A DNA stretch of 64,000 nt from an uncultured Acetatifactor sp. (GCA_934436435.1 CAKSAN010000011.1:62001-126000); one strand, 5' to 3'; shown: positions 1-9,087, counted from the first letter of the stretch. A program made the numbers and translations. The notes: generated from the sequence alone by a model not told the origin.

Positions 1-366
1 CGTGGTAATCGCAGGTGCTTCGGTTGCCTCCGGCTCTGAGGTAGCTTCCGGTGCTTTCGTCGCCTCTGGCTGCGTTGTAATCTCCGGTTCCGTAGTTGTT
101 ACCGGCGACACTTCCGTCTGTGTCTCCTGTGTTTCCTTCACATCCTCCGGAGTGTTTTCCGTCGGCTGTTTTGCGCTGTTTTGCAGTTCTGCCAGCGTCA
201 GCTCACCGCTGTCCACCATTCCGAGTTCTGCCGCACGCTCCCTGATCTGGTCATCCGTCATGGTCTGTGCCGCCTGTCCCTGACGATTGGAAAAGCTGAT
301 TCCCAGGATCAGTGCCGTCACCATCATACCGATTCCGAGACCGCGCAGATAATATTTTAGTTTCAT
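1..366 (-). CDS. MltG/YceG-like membrane protein, N-terminal part (cut by window edge)
   Basis: The reading frame starts at 366 (ATG) and runs off the window at base 1, giving about 122 residues. Residues 8-27 form one hydrophobic segment (membrane anchor or uncleaved signal). Next comes a short charged stretch (DDQIRERAAELGMVDSGELT), then a long low-complexity linker rich in Thr, Glu, Pro and Ala. The same arrangement (anchor, LGM-type motif, acidic linker, small C-terminal YceG-like domain) is, as far as I recall, typical of short MltG-like proteins at the end of flagellar operons in Lachnospiraceae. The catalytic or binding domain is outside the window, so the assignment rests on the N-terminus and context only. 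It is the last visible gene of the fla/che operon, 36 bases after the preceding stop. Confidence 0.55.
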   Translation of the reverse strand, partial: MKLKYYLRGLGIGMMVTALILGISFSNRQGQAAQTMTDDQIRERAAELGMVDSGELTLAELQNSAKQPTENTPEDVKETQETQTEVSPVTTTEPEITTQPEATKAPEATSEPEATEAPAITT

Positions 367-402
367 GAATAATGTCTCCGTCCTTCATTCACAAGATTAC
401 GC

Positions 403-1071
403 TCAGGCTTTGTACAGGTCGATCACAAGCTTGACTTCGCCGACACCAAGACCCAGTTCCTTGGCGATTGCCACAGTGGATTTTCCCTGTCTGTGCATCT
501 CCAGAATCTTTTCATTGTTGTTCTGGCCTTCTTCTGCGGTCTCCCCCATGAATCCGATCTCCGGAGATCCGGACGGCTCCATGGTCTCTGCAGCCTCTTC
601 CGTCTTCTGCGCTTCTGCCTCAGTCTTTTTCTGCGGCTTTCCGTTCTCTTCGGCCTTGACCTTTACCTTATCTTCTGCCGCCTTCACGGCCTTATCCATT
701 TTGGACACCGTATCCTTGATATTGGCATGCTTATTGTTCAGCATGTCATATAAAAACATTGCTTCCTCATGGTTCTTGTGGATCTCCTGCAATACAGTAT
801 CGGAATACTCGTTTACCGCCATGATCTTCTCATTGGTCAGGCGTTCCAGCGAACGTTCTGCCTTTTCCAGAGCATCCTCAGAGGTCTCCTCCATCTTGTC
901 CTGCATCTGGCTGCGAACCGTCTGCATTTCCTCTTCCACAAGACCCTTGATCTCTTCTTTTGCTGCCTCTTTATTGATTCCGCTTTCTCCTGTCTTCCCG
1001 GAAGGTAATAGAAAACTTCCTATGAATATCACAATTCCTGCAATCAGCAGAATCACTTCTAATATACCCAT
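403..1071 (-). CDS. DUF6115-like membrane-anchored coiled-coil protein
   Basis: 222 residues. Residues 3-22 are a hydrophobic N-terminal anchor. Residues about 30-140 are highly charged and predicted helical (coiled coil), followed by a Glu/Ala/Lys-rich linker. The last ~35 residues (ILEMHRQGKSTVAIAKELGLG...) look like a small helix-turn-helix, the kind found at the end of DUF6115 proteins near flagellar genes. The HTH is fused to a membrane anchor, so a DNA-binding role is not obvious; it may be a protein-protein contact. No known function. Co-transcription with fliA and fapA suggests a motility-related role, but that is inference. Confidence 0.7.
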   Translation of the reverse strand: MGILEVILLIAGIVIFIGSFLLPSGKTGESGINKEAAKEEIKGLVEEEMQTVRSQMQDKMEETSEDALEKAERSLERLTNEKIMAVNEYSDTVLQEIHKNHEEAMFLYDMLNNKHANIKDTVSKMDKAVKAAEDKVKVKAEENGKPQKKTEAEAQKTEEAAETMEPSGSPEIGFMGETAEEGQNNNEKILEMHRQGKSTVAIAKELGLGVGEVKLVIDLYKA

Positions 1072-1092
1072 GTTTGTTTTTCCTTTGTATTA

Positions 1093-1407
1093 TCAGATCT
1101 TAATATCGAATCCCTGGTGCTGTTTGGCCACGACCACACCATCCTTATCGGGATTCTCTTTTTTCCGGCGTTTGCCGCCGTTTCCGGCATACTCATTATG
1201 TCCCTTTTCCTTGGCATCGTACTGTCCTGTATACCAGTCTGCATTATCACTGCTATGCACTTCTCTGGTACGCTGTTCACTCTGTTTGTCCGCCTGCTGT
1301 TCCAGGGTCATCTGCTGAAATACGCCCTTATTATCTTCGTTTTGTTTTATTATGGTATAATCCTGCGTCCGCGGGATCGATGCAATCTCCAAAGATCCAA
1401 ATGCCAT
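1093..1407 (-). CDS. Small hypothetical protein of the distal flagellar operon
   Basis: 104 residues beginning MAFGSLEIASIPRTQDYT. This start at 1407 has an AGAGGA ribosome-binding site about 6 bases upstream; an in-frame start ten codons earlier lacks one. The protein is polar and Gln/Lys/Glu/Asn-rich, with a glycine-lysine cluster (GNGGKRRKKENPDKDG) near the end and no membrane segment. I do not recognise a family. The gene sits between fapA and the DUF6115-like gene in the same direction with short gaps, which supports a real gene translated with the operon. Confidence 0.6.
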   Translation of the reverse strand: MAFGSLEIASIPRTQDYTIIKQNEDNKGVFQQMTLEQQADKQSEQRTREVHSSDNADWYTGQYDAKEKGHNEYAGNGGKRRKKENPDKDGVVVAKQHQGFDIKI

Positions 1408-1466
1408 ATGCATTCCTCTTTTCCGCCATCCGTTCACCCCATGGCACTATACGATATATTACAATA

Positions 1467-3056
1467 TTACAGCGGTGTTGACTTTACATCGCCTTCAATA
1501 CGTTCAAATCTGCAGTACTGGTAAGTACTCTTCACCTGCATGGAAGAATCGCCAATGATGATCGTAGTGCCCGGATAGACTTCTCCTCTTACCATTACCA
1601 TGGCCCGATCCTGGGGATTGAATTCCAGCTGCAGTTCCTGCATGCGTCGGTTCTTCTCCTCCAAACTCTTCTTCTGGGTCTCCATGTCGGCTACACAGCT
1701 GCGGATATAATTGACCTGATCCGGGGTGAAGCGAACCCCTTTGCTCTTCTTCTCCGCAAAGTTTGCCAGAACCGGCTGAATACTGCGAATGTTCTTCACA
1801 ATCTCCGAGACTTCTTTTTGCAATGCCATATATTCTGCCTTCTTCTCCGGGTTCACACCCACTTCTACCACGGTAGGGGCTCCCAGAGTAGCACCCAGAG
1901 TCTTTACCTCGATCTTCTGTCCGGCGCGCACATGACCACCGGTGATAAATCCTCTCTTGCCGTTTACCTGGATCTCTGTAGCAGCCGTCACATTACTGTG
2001 CAGAATGGATTCCGTACTTACATATCCTCCGGCACTGGCCGTGGCATTTTCCAGGAACTTGGCCACGATATTGCCGCCTGCCTTTAACGTTCCTTTGGCC
2101 ATACCGTTCATACCGCGGGCAATGATAATGCTGCCGCCCGCTTCAATATAGGCGCCTTCCACAACACCGCTTATAATCACATTGCTGCCTGCCCGGATGA
2201 CAAAATTGGAAGAGACATTACCGTTCACCTGTACACTACCCTCAAAGTCAATATTACCGGTGGACAGATCTACATTCTCCACTACATAGACATCCGACAC
2301 AAACACCTTTCCTTCCACCAGAGAGACATGACCGTCCACCAGGGAGGTAAGTTTTCTCCGGTCCTCGGAGATCTCGATATTATGACCGAATTCCAGATGG
2401 GTCTTCTTCACCTGTCTGGGACGGATCTTGGCTCCCTGTACCGTCATGCCGTACTCGCCTTCATCCTCCGGAATAATCTCCGCCAAAAGCTGCCCCTTCT
2501 TACAGGGATTGAGCATATTCAGATGAAAGTAATCCACTGTGCCGTCATCTTTCAGCGTCGGCCTCGCATGAATATCCGTGTTAAAATAATATTTGATGCA
2601 GGCATCGGTTCCATGCCTGGGTTCTCTGCCCAAAGCCACCACCAGATCGGTACAATAGATACCATCCGACATAAAGTGATCCTGTAAAACACTCATCTGG
2701 ATTCCATAGACAACATTATGGAATCTAAGTTCCTTGATCACACTGTCCATAGTAATGCGTTTTCCGGTCTGAGATGCCGGATAAAAACGCAAGACCGCCT
2801 GCATATTATCCTGACTGGTCTCGATCTGACAGGTCTCCTCGATCTCGGGACAGTCCTTACACTCCAGGAAGCAAACATTGTCTTCTTCCGCAAGGATTGC
2901 CTTTTTAACAGACATGGTGTCATACGGTATGGACTGTTTGTCCAAATAATCCATTACCTCCTGTAATCTTACAGCTTCCCCTCCGTCCCTGGGTTGAAAG
3001 ATCTGTAATCCATATCCGCCCGGCGTTTTTACCACCTGAAAATAGCCATTCTGCAT
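1467..3056 (-). CDS. FapA family protein (DUF342, flagellar assembly protein A-like)
   Basis: About 529 residues from the start at 3056 (MQNGYFQVVKT...), which is preceded by AGAGGA; starts 11-16 codons upstream overlap the end of fliA and lack a good site. The middle (about residues 150-390) is a repetitive beta structure with many GxxxxxGxI units (for example SVQVNGNVSSNFVIRAGSN), as in DUF342/FapA proteins, and the C-terminus is a charged coiled coil. FapA-like proteins are found with flagellar and chemotaxis genes in many bacteria and are linked to flagellar assembly or localisation; the mechanism is poorly known. It directly follows fliA with about 50 bases between them. Confidence 0.85.
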   Translation of the reverse strand: MQNGYFQVVKTPGGYGLQIFQPRDGGEAVRLQEVMDYLDKQSIPYDTMSVKKAILAEEDNVCFLECKDCPEIEETCQIETSQDNMQAVLRFYPASQTGKRITMDSVIKELRFHNVVYGIQMSVLQDHFMSDGIYCTDLVVALGREPRHGTDACIKYYFNTDIHARPTLKDDGTVDYFHLNMLNPCKKGQLLAEIIPEDEGEYGMTVQGAKIRPRQVKKTHLEFGHNIEISEDRRKLTSLVDGHVSLVEGKVFVSDVYVVENVDLSTGNIDFEGSVQVNGNVSSNFVIRAGSNVIISGVVEGAYIEAGGSIIIARGMNGMAKGTLKAGGNIVAKFLENATASAGGYVSTESILHSNVTAATEIQVNGKRGFITGGHVRAGQKIEVKTLGATLGAPTVVEVGVNPEKKAEYMALQKEVSEIVKNIRSIQPVLANFAEKKSKGVRFTPDQVNYIRSCVADMETQKKSLEEKNRRMQELQLEFNPQDRAMVMVRGEVYPGTTIIIGDSSMQVKSTYQYCRFERIEGDVKSTPL

Positions 3057-3108
3057 ACGCCTTTTCCTCTGACTTCCCATCCTGCGCTCCGCACAGGTCA
3101 ACAAGATT

Positions 3109-3873
3109 CTACAAAAGTCCCATGTAGTTTCCCATTTTTGTCTTCATCTTCTGTAAAGCACGGGTATGTAATTGAGAAACCCGGGATTCCGACACTTCCA
3201 GAATATTGCTGATCTCCTTTAATGTCAGATCCTCATAATAATATAATGTAACTACCTTTTTTTCTTTTTCCGTCAGAAGTTCCAGTGCTTCTCCCAGAAC
3301 CTTTGTCAATTCTTCTTTTTCCACACTCTCTTCCGGGCTGTCAAACCGCGCTGTCGTATGCCTGCTGTAATCCTGTGAAACATCACTCCCCTGATCCATA
3401 TATTCATTCAGGGATACCAGACCGGTGATCTTCATCTGGGACTGCCAGTCCAGATATTCTTCCGAAGTAATTTCCAGTCCCGCTGCAATATCCTCATCGG
3501 TTGCACTTCGACCGGTGGTCTGCTCCACTTCCTTGATGACCGCATCGATCTTCTTCTGTCTCTGCCTGATGGTCCGGGGGATCCAGTCCATCTTGCGGAT
3601 CTGATCCAGGATGGCCCCCCGGATACGCAGACTGGCATAGGTTTCGAATTTCACTTCCTTGAGGCAGTCGAACTTATCGATGGCATCAATCAATCCGAAA
3701 ATCCCATAGCTGACCAGATCCTCGTAATCCACATTATAGCCCAGATACATACTCAGCCGTCCTGCCACTACTTTTACAAGCGGAGCATATTCCAATATCA
3801 ATTGTTCTCTTGTCTCCGGTTGCTTATTAGCAGCATATTCTTCTAATAACCTTTTCTTACCGGCTTCATCCAT
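3109..3873 (-). CDS. fliA: Flagellar sigma factor (sigma-28/SigD, FliA)
   Basis: 254 residues, the usual length. Directs RNA polymerase to late flagellar and chemotaxis promoters. Region 2 (about residues 35-75) has the typical core-binding sequence ending DLVSYGIFGLIDAIDKFD; region 3 follows, with an ILDQIRKMDWIPRT segment characteristic of FliA/WhiG sigma factors; region 4 holds the helix-turn-helix LTLKEISNILEVSESRVSQLH. Its start overlaps the preceding 98-residue gene by 8 bases, suggesting coupled translation. Its place near the end of the fla/che operon matches sigD of Bacillus subtilis, where distance from the promoter limits SigD levels; whether the same holds here is inference. No anti-sigma factor FlgM is in the window. 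Confidence 0.96.
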   Translation of the reverse strand: MDEAGKKRLLEEYAANKQPETREQLILEYAPLVKVVAGRLSMYLGYNVDYEDLVSYGIFGLIDAIDKFDCLKEVKFETYASLRIRGAILDQIRKMDWIPRTIRQRQKKIDAVIKEVEQTTGRSATDEDIAAGLEITSEEYLDWQSQMKITGLVSLNEYMDQGSDVSQDYSRHTTARFDSPEESVEKEELTKVLGEALELLTEKEKKVVTLYYYEDLTLKEISNILEVSESRVSQLHTRALQKMKTKMGNYMGLL

Positions 3874-4162
3874 TCGAATCGCTTACACCCTTCTGCTCTG
3901 TGTCTTCTTCCGACCCAGCAGCCTCTTCCTCTTGCAAAGCCTTCTCTTCCTCTTCCTGCTCCTGTTTTGCTTTTTCTTCGTTCTGCCTGTCAAATTGATC
4001 CAACAAAAGCCGGATCACACTCCCCAGACAATAGAACAACAGCATCACGGCAAAAAGCGCCACAAGACTTGCCAGTACCGAATAACTTTTCACCAGCGTC
4101 ACGATGCAGGTACACGCACCTGCGATCAGCATCAAAAACAATGGCATATTTTTTCTGTCCAT
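3866..4162 (-). CDS. Small two-TM membrane protein of unknown function
   Basis: 98 residues with two hydrophobic segments (about 6-24 and 28-52), then a strongly acidic, Gln/Glu-rich tail. The end overlaps fliA by 8 bases, so it is translated as part of the operon. It sits where B. subtilis carries a short gene between cheD and sigD, and the tail might act as a cytoplasmic interaction surface, but no function can be assigned from sequence. Confidence 0.7.
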   Translation of the reverse strand: MDRKNMPLFLMLIAGACTCIVTLVKSYSVLASLVALFAVMLLFYCLGSVIRLLLDQFDRQNEEKAKQEQEEEEKALQEEEAAGSEEDTEQKGVSDSNG

Positions 4163-4186
4163 AATCTTCCCATACGATAGTCTGTT

Positions 4187-4675
4187 TTAAATAACCGACT
4201 CGCTCTTTCCTACTGCACGAATATGGAATTCACCGGTCTCCGGGTAAAAGGTTACGGTTCTTCCATAATTTTTGCCTGTATCTTCTGCCAAAATCGGAAT
4301 ACTGATCTCTTTCAGCTTTTTCTTCACAGCCTCCACATTACGATCCCCCACCTGCATCATGTCATTTCTGCCCTGAAACGTGAACATAGTGGCACCTCCG
4401 GCGATCTTGGCCACCATTCTGGCCTTCCTGGCTCCAAGCTGCTCCATCTGGCGCACCAGTTCATCGATTCCGGTATCTGCAAACTTTGCAATGTTTTGGT
4501 TGCTGTTACGGATCGTGGTACTGTCCGGCAACATAATATGTGCCAGACCGCCTATTTTTGTCACCGGATCACGAATTGCTATTCCCACGCAGGAACCCAG
4601 ACCCAAAGTGGTCACTCCATCCGGGCTTACGCAGGTCTTCAGATCCGCCATCCCTACCTTAATAATCTCGCTCAT
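4187..4675 (-). CDS. cheD: Chemoreceptor glutamine deamidase CheD
   Basis: 162 residues, full length. Deamidates receptor glutamines and binds CheC, stimulating its CheY-P phosphatase. The catalytic Cys29 lies in LGLGSCVGIAIRD and the catalytic His46 in GGLAHIMLPDS; the conserved KIAGGATMF motif follows at about residue 90. It lies directly after cheC, the usual Firmicutes order, which fits their physical partnership. Confidence 0.96.
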   Translation of the reverse strand: MSEIIKVGMADLKTCVSPDGVTTLGLGSCVGIAIRDPVTKIGGLAHIMLPDSTTIRNSNQNIAKFADTGIDELVRQMEQLGARKARMVAKIAGGATMFTFQGRNDMMQVGDRNVEAVKKKLKEISIPILAEDTGKNYGRTVTFYPETGEFHIRAVGKSESVI

Positions 4676-4705
4676 TCTGCTCCCCTTCTTCTGTTTCCGT
4701 AGATC

Positions 4706-5326
4706 TTATGCAACCGGTATTCCCAAAGATGTTAAGATCTTGGGATATGACTCAATATCGGGAACCAGAATGAAATATCCGTCAATCTCCACTTCATCAT
4801 AGAACTGAGACTGTATCAGTAAAATCTTATCACCCAGTACTCCGAACTCAATAGCGGGAACACTGAGGATTGCCCCTGCCATATCCAGCGTCAGAGACGG
4901 CGGCGTGGGGATGATCTTCAGATTGGTCAGGGTGGACAAGGAATTCAGGTATGCTCCCGTAATGATGTTGCCGATCTCCTGCATGGCAGAAAACTCGATT
5001 TCCGAGAACCCTTCCTGCTGCACCATATCTCCCAGGATCTTTTGGAGAAGGTGCTTTGCGCTGCCCTGCTCCACCAGGAACATCATGCTGCCGGTAATGT
5101 CTCCTTCCACTCCCAGAAAAACTCCGAGCATCACCTGCTCTTCTCCGCCCATCATCGCGCCTACTTCATTAAAATCCAAAAGCTTTACCTGCGGTACCTT
5201 CATGTCTACCTTGCAGTTCAGCATCTGGGAGAGTGCTGTCATAGCGTTACCCGCTCCGATGTTGCCGATTTCTTTTAAAACATCCAGATATGTCTCCGAA
5301 ACTTTCTCTAAACTCAGATCTCCCAT
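4706..5326 (-). CDS. cheC: CheY-P phosphatase CheC
   Basis: 206 residues from the start at 5326, chosen because AAAGGAGA lies about 7 bases upstream; an ATG seven codons earlier falls inside the end of cheW with no good site. CheC dephosphorylates CheY-P and binds CheD. Both active-site helices keep the E-x2-N pattern: YLDVLKEIGNIGAGNAMT (about residues 12-30) and EFSAMQEIGNIITGAY (about 112-128), each followed at a distance by proline. It therefore looks like an active two-site CheC. Confidence 0.95.
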   Translation of the reverse strand: MGDLSLEKVSETYLDVLKEIGNIGAGNAMTALSQMLNCKVDMKVPQVKLLDFNEVGAMMGGEEQVMLGVFLGVEGDITGSMMFLVEQGSAKHLLQKILGDMVQQEGFSEIEFSAMQEIGNIITGAYLNSLSTLTNLKIIPTPPSLTLDMAGAILSVPAIEFGVLGDKILLIQSQFYDEVEIDGYFILVPDIESYPKILTSLGIPVA

Positions 5327-5339
5327 GGATCCATCTCCT

Positions 5340-5840
5340 TTATGCATTTTCCTCCAGTGTAATGGAATTCAGATCCAGTAGAGAGATCAGTTCCCCGTTA
5401 TGTTTGCCGACACCTGTAATAAAACTCTTCCTGCTCTCGCCGGTACTCTGTGACAATTTTTCAATCTCGCTGTCTCCCAGGGTAACTACTTCCTTTACTT
5501 CATCCACAATGATTCCCACACTGCCCTGCTGCTCCAGCTTCAGAATAATGATTCTGGTGGCACGGGTGAGTTCGTCGTTCTCCAGTCCCATCTTCACCCG
5601 AAGGCTCATGACAGGCAGTACCTCACCACGCAGATTGATCACGCCTTTTAAATACGCGGGCACTTTAGGCACTCTGGTAATATGCTGCATTCTGACAATA
5701 TTGTCAATGTAACGGATGTCGATACCGTACTGCTCATCTCCGAGGCGGATCACAATATACTGGAAAAAGTCCTCCTCGACTTTACGCTCATCTCCAGCCT
5801 TTAACTCACTTCTCATGCTAAGTTCTTCCATAACTGTCAT
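5340..5840 (-). CDS. cheW: Chemotaxis coupling protein CheW
   Basis: 166 residues. Scaffold that joins CheA to the receptors. The CheW fold starts around residue 25 (FFQYIVIRLGDEQYGIDI) and has the typical VPKVPAYLKGVINLRGEVLPVMSL segment. The N-terminal ~24 residues are charged and variable. Two starts are possible: at 5840 the AAGGAGG site is very close, and three codons later it is about 12 bases away. It lies 8 bases after cheA, so the two are probably made together. Confidence 0.96.
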   Translation of the reverse strand: MTVMEELSMRSELKAGDERKVEEDFFQYIVIRLGDEQYGIDIRYIDNIVRMQHITRVPKVPAYLKGVINLRGEVLPVMSLRVKMGLENDELTRATRIIILKLEQQGSVGIIVDEVKEVVTLGDSEIEKLSQSTGESRKSFITGVGKHNGELISLLDLNSITLEENA

Positions 5841-5848
5841 CTCCCTCC

Positions 5849-7957
5849 TTACAGTAATGCGTTGGCATCCAGGATCAGTGCCACTTCACCGTCACCAAGA
5901 ATCGTTGCGCCGCTGATAAATTTACACTGCTTGATGTATTTACCAAGAGACTTGATAACGATCTCCTGCTGTCCGATCAGTTCATCGATGACAAGACCTG
6001 CCATCTTGTCTCCCTTCTTGACAATAACCACGATCAGGTTATCTTCGGGAGCTCTGGTGCTCTCCACATCCAGTACCTTGGTCAGACGGATCAGAGGGAT
6101 CACGGTTCCTCTTAAATTAATCACTTCTTTGTTCTCTACCAGTTTGATGTCGTCAGGAGAGATATCTTCGATCGTCTGGATAGATCCCAGAGAAATCGCA
6201 TATTTTTCTCCTCCTACCACAACCATCAGAGCCTGAATGATCGCAAGGGTCAGAGGCAGACGAATGGTCCATGTACTTCCCTCTCCCCACTTGGATTTTA
6301 CTTCTACTTCGCCGCTTAAGGATTCGATCTTGGACTTAACAACATCCAGACCTACACCTCTTCCGGATACATCGGTTACCTTCTCGGAAGTGGAGAAGCC
6401 CGGCTGGAACAGCAGGTTGATGATGTCCTTCTCCGGCATGTTGGCTGCCTGCTCTGCAGTTACCAGATTACGCTCGATTGCTTTATTCTTAACAGCTTCC
6501 ACATCAATACCGTTACCATCATCTCTTACTTCGATGACTACGTTGTTACCATCCTGATAAGCATCCAGGAAAATGGATCCCTGCTCGGGCTTGCCGCGCT
6601 GTGCACGTACCTCTGCGGATTCCAGACCATGGTCGGCGGAGTTACGAAGCAGATGCATCAGAGGATCTCCGATCTCATCTACCACGGTACGATCCAGCTC
6701 GGTCTCTTCACCGGTCATGTACAGCTCCATCTTCTTGTCCAGCTTCTTGGACAGATCACGGATCATTCTGGGGAACTTCACAACAACGCTCTCAATAGGC
6801 ACCATTCGTACCTTCATGACGGATTCGTGAAGGTTGGTGGTCACATTTTCCAGATACTCAATCTGTTCGTTAAATGCAGAATTGTTGCCCTGACTGTTGC
6901 TGGATGCCGCTACCAGAGAGTTCTTGGCAATAATCAGCTCACTTACCAGATTCATCAGGGAATCCAGTTTTTCAATATCCACACGTACGGTCCGGTTCAC
7001 AACCGGCTTGTTTGCAGGCTTTTTCTCAGGAGCCTTGGCCGCAGCTGCGGGCTTCTTCTCTTCCTTCCGGGGTTCTGCCTTGACCTCTGCCACTGCTGTT
7101 TCCTTCTTTGCAGGGGTGGCTTCGTGTGTTTCCTCTTCTGCATGGTAATTTTTGGTCTTCTCCAGAACCAGTACGCCGCCGGTCACCTGTGCGATCTCGG
7201 ATACGCTCTCCGCAGCCTTGACAATATCATCCAGAGAATAGTCGGACAAAACGATCAGCGTGAAGTCTCTGTCGAACTTCTCATCCTCTACATCCTGTGC
7301 ACTGGGCACGGATACGATGATCTCGCCTTTTTCCTCTACCGCCTTAAATACCAGGAACGCTCTTGCCGCCTTCAGGATGCAGCTGTCCTGTACCACCACA
7401 TTGATACCGTATACATTTTTGCCCTGCTTCATAGCCTCTTTGATTACGCGGATCTGGCTGTCATCAAAAGCAATGTCGTTCCATTTTTCCCCGTTTTCCG
7501 CGCCGGTCTCAGCTGCAGGAGCAGCCGGTGCGGCTGCAGAAGTCTCTTCCTTTGCTACGGTGGCTTCGGTCTTGCCGCCGTTCAGGATATCATTCAAAGC
7601 CTTAATCAGATTCTCATTGTCATTGGTTCCCTCGTCAGAGGTCTCCTGAATGTTGTTCTTATACTCCTCCAGAGCATCCAGGCACTGGAACAGCACATCG
7701 ATCATTTCCGGTTTTACCTTAATGTTGCCGTTGCGTACTTCAGAGAACACATTTTCCATATCGTGAGTCAGGTTCTGCATGCGCTTGTAGCCCATGGTTC
7801 CCGCCATACCCTTCAGGGAATGTGCGGCACGGAATATCTCATTGATATTATCCATGTTCTCGGGGTCTGCTTCCAGTTCCAGAATCTGTGTATTCAGGTT
7901 CTGTAAATGTTCATTTGTTTCATCCAGAAAAATTTCAAGATATTGGCTTACGTCCAT
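5849..7957 (-). CDS. cheA: Chemotaxis sensor histidine kinase CheA
   Basis: 702 residues from the start at 7957 (MDVSQYLEIF), which has GGAGG five bases upstream. Autophosphorylates and passes phosphate to CheY and CheB. P1 carries the phosphorylated His46 in IFRAAHSLKGMAGTMG. A CheY-binding P2 domain (about residues 165-275) is followed by an Ala/Lys/Glu-rich linker. P3 dimerisation helices start near residue 325. The P4 ATPase keeps the N box (HLLRNSADHGLE), G1 (DDGNGID) and G2 (GRGVGLDVV). The final ~140 residues are the CheW-like P5 domain. All key motifs look intact. Confidence 0.97.
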   Translation of the reverse strand: MDVSQYLEIFLDETNEHLQNLNTQILELEADPENMDNINEIFRAAHSLKGMAGTMGYKRMQNLTHDMENVFSEVRNGNIKVKPEMIDVLFQCLDALEEYKNNIQETSDEGTNDNENLIKALNDILNGGKTEATVAKEETSAAAPAAPAAETGAENGEKWNDIAFDDSQIRVIKEAMKQGKNVYGINVVVQDSCILKAARAFLVFKAVEEKGEIIVSVPSAQDVEDEKFDRDFTLIVLSDYSLDDIVKAAESVSEIAQVTGGVLVLEKTKNYHAEEETHEATPAKKETAVAEVKAEPRKEEKKPAAAAKAPEKKPANKPVVNRTVRVDIEKLDSLMNLVSELIIAKNSLVAASSNSQGNNSAFNEQIEYLENVTTNLHESVMKVRMVPIESVVVKFPRMIRDLSKKLDKKMELYMTGEETELDRTVVDEIGDPLMHLLRNSADHGLESAEVRAQRGKPEQGSIFLDAYQDGNNVVIEVRDDGNGIDVEAVKNKAIERNLVTAEQAANMPEKDIINLLFQPGFSTSEKVTDVSGRGVGLDVVKSKIESLSGEVEVKSKWGEGSTWTIRLPLTLAIIQALMVVVGGEKYAISLGSIQTIEDISPDDIKLVENKEVINLRGTVIPLIRLTKVLDVESTRAPEDNLIVVIVKKGDKMAGLVIDELIGQQEIVIKSLGKYIKQCKFISGATILGDGEVALILDANALL

Positions 7958-8004
7958 CTCTTCCTCCATTCTGCCGGCCACGGTATCGCCGAAAGCGGCA
8001 TATA

Positions 8005-9087
8005 TTACTTGCTTACTCCTACGTGAAGTATGATCTCCTGGGCTATCTGATCCAGCGGTACCACCTGATCCGCCAGCCCGGCTGTGATAATACTTTTAGG
8101 CATTCCAAATACTACACTGGTATCCTGATCCTGTGCGATCACATATGACTTTTTGGAAGCTTTCAGTTTCCCGATTCCTTCCGTTCCATCTGCTCCCATT
8201 CCCGTCATCACGGCACATACCACCGAATCAAAACGGCTGTTTTGCAGGGATTCATACATATAATTGGCACAGGGTCTGACACCTTCCCTGTAAGGTTCCT
8301 CCGACAGATGCAGGGTATGCCGTCCGGCCGGAGATGTCACGACATTAAGATGCCTGCCGCCCATGGCAATGTAGACCCATCCTTTTTTCAGTTCGTCTCC
8401 CTCTGCTGCTTCCTTTACATGCACCTGACTTATATTGTCCAGCCTCTCTGCAAGAGATGCCGTGAAGCCCATGGGCATATGCTGTACCACCAGTACCGGT
8501 GCATCCAGATTGGCCGGCAATAAAGGGATTACCGACTGAAGAGATTTGGGACCTCCTGTGGAACTGGCAATAGCTACGATCTTGCTGCCTCCCGCACTGA
8601 CCGGATGATGATTTATAATCTTTATCATCTCTTTCACAGTGTCTTTTTCCTCGGAAAGCTTTTCCTCAGCAGCAAATACCGGCAGCTTACTGTTCGCTAC
8701 CACATTCAGTGTCCGCAGAAATTCCCTGCGGAAATTCTCGCCCCGACAGTCCACTGCGCTGTCCGGCTTATGTACAAAATCCAGGGCTCCCAGCTCTAAC
8801 GCATCCAAAGTGGTTCTGGCGCCTTCCATAGTGTCGGTACTGGCCATCATCACCCGGGCCTGAATCTTATATTTTCGCAGTTCCTGTAGCAACTGCAAAC
8901 CGTTCATGCGCGGCATATTCACATCCAGGACAACGGCATCATAGCTGTTTCTGCTCAACAGATCAAAGGCCTCTATACCATCTTTTGCTCTGTCAGCCAC
9001 CTGGAACCTTATGTCTGTATCTATTATATCACACAGCACTCTTCTCATGAGTGCAGAATCATCAACAACCAATATTTTTTTTGGCAT
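8005..9087 (-). CDS. cheB: Protein-glutamate methylesterase CheB
   Basis: 360 residues. Removes methyl groups from chemoreceptor glutamates. The receiver domain has phospho-acceptor Asp55 (VVLDVNMPRMNG), followed by a linker and the esterase domain with the catalytic triad Ser176 (ASSTGGPKS), His203 (VQHMPMGF) and Asp300 (TGMGADG). The start codon overlaps the preceding PilZ gene stop as TAATG. The partner methyltransferase CheR is not in the window. Confidence 0.96.
   Translation of the reverse strand: MPKKILVVDDSALMRRVLCDIIDTDIRFQVADRAKDGIEAFDLLSRNSYDAVVLDVNMPRMNGLQLLQELRKYKIQARVMMASTDTMEGARTTLDALELGALDFVHKPDSAVDCRGENFRREFLRTLNVVANSKLPVFAAEEKLSEEKDTVKEMIKIINHHPVSAGGSKIVAIASSTGGPKSLQSVIPLLPANLDAPVLVVQHMPMGFTASLAERLDNISQVHVKEAAEGDELKKGWVYIAMGGRHLNVVTSPAGRHTLHLSEEPYREGVRPCANYMYESLQNSRFDSVVCAVMTGMGADGTEGIGKLKASKKSYVIAQDQDTSVVFGMPKSIITAGLADQVVPLDQIAQEIILHVGVSK

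Noticed and set aside
1059..1280. A 73-codon minus-strand frame overlapping the small 104-residue gene
   Set aside because: It overlaps a better-supported gene in another frame and lacks a ribosome site.
6629..7906. A 425-codon plus-strand frame opposite cheA
   Set aside because: Shadow of cheA with Cys/His/Leu-rich reverse reading.
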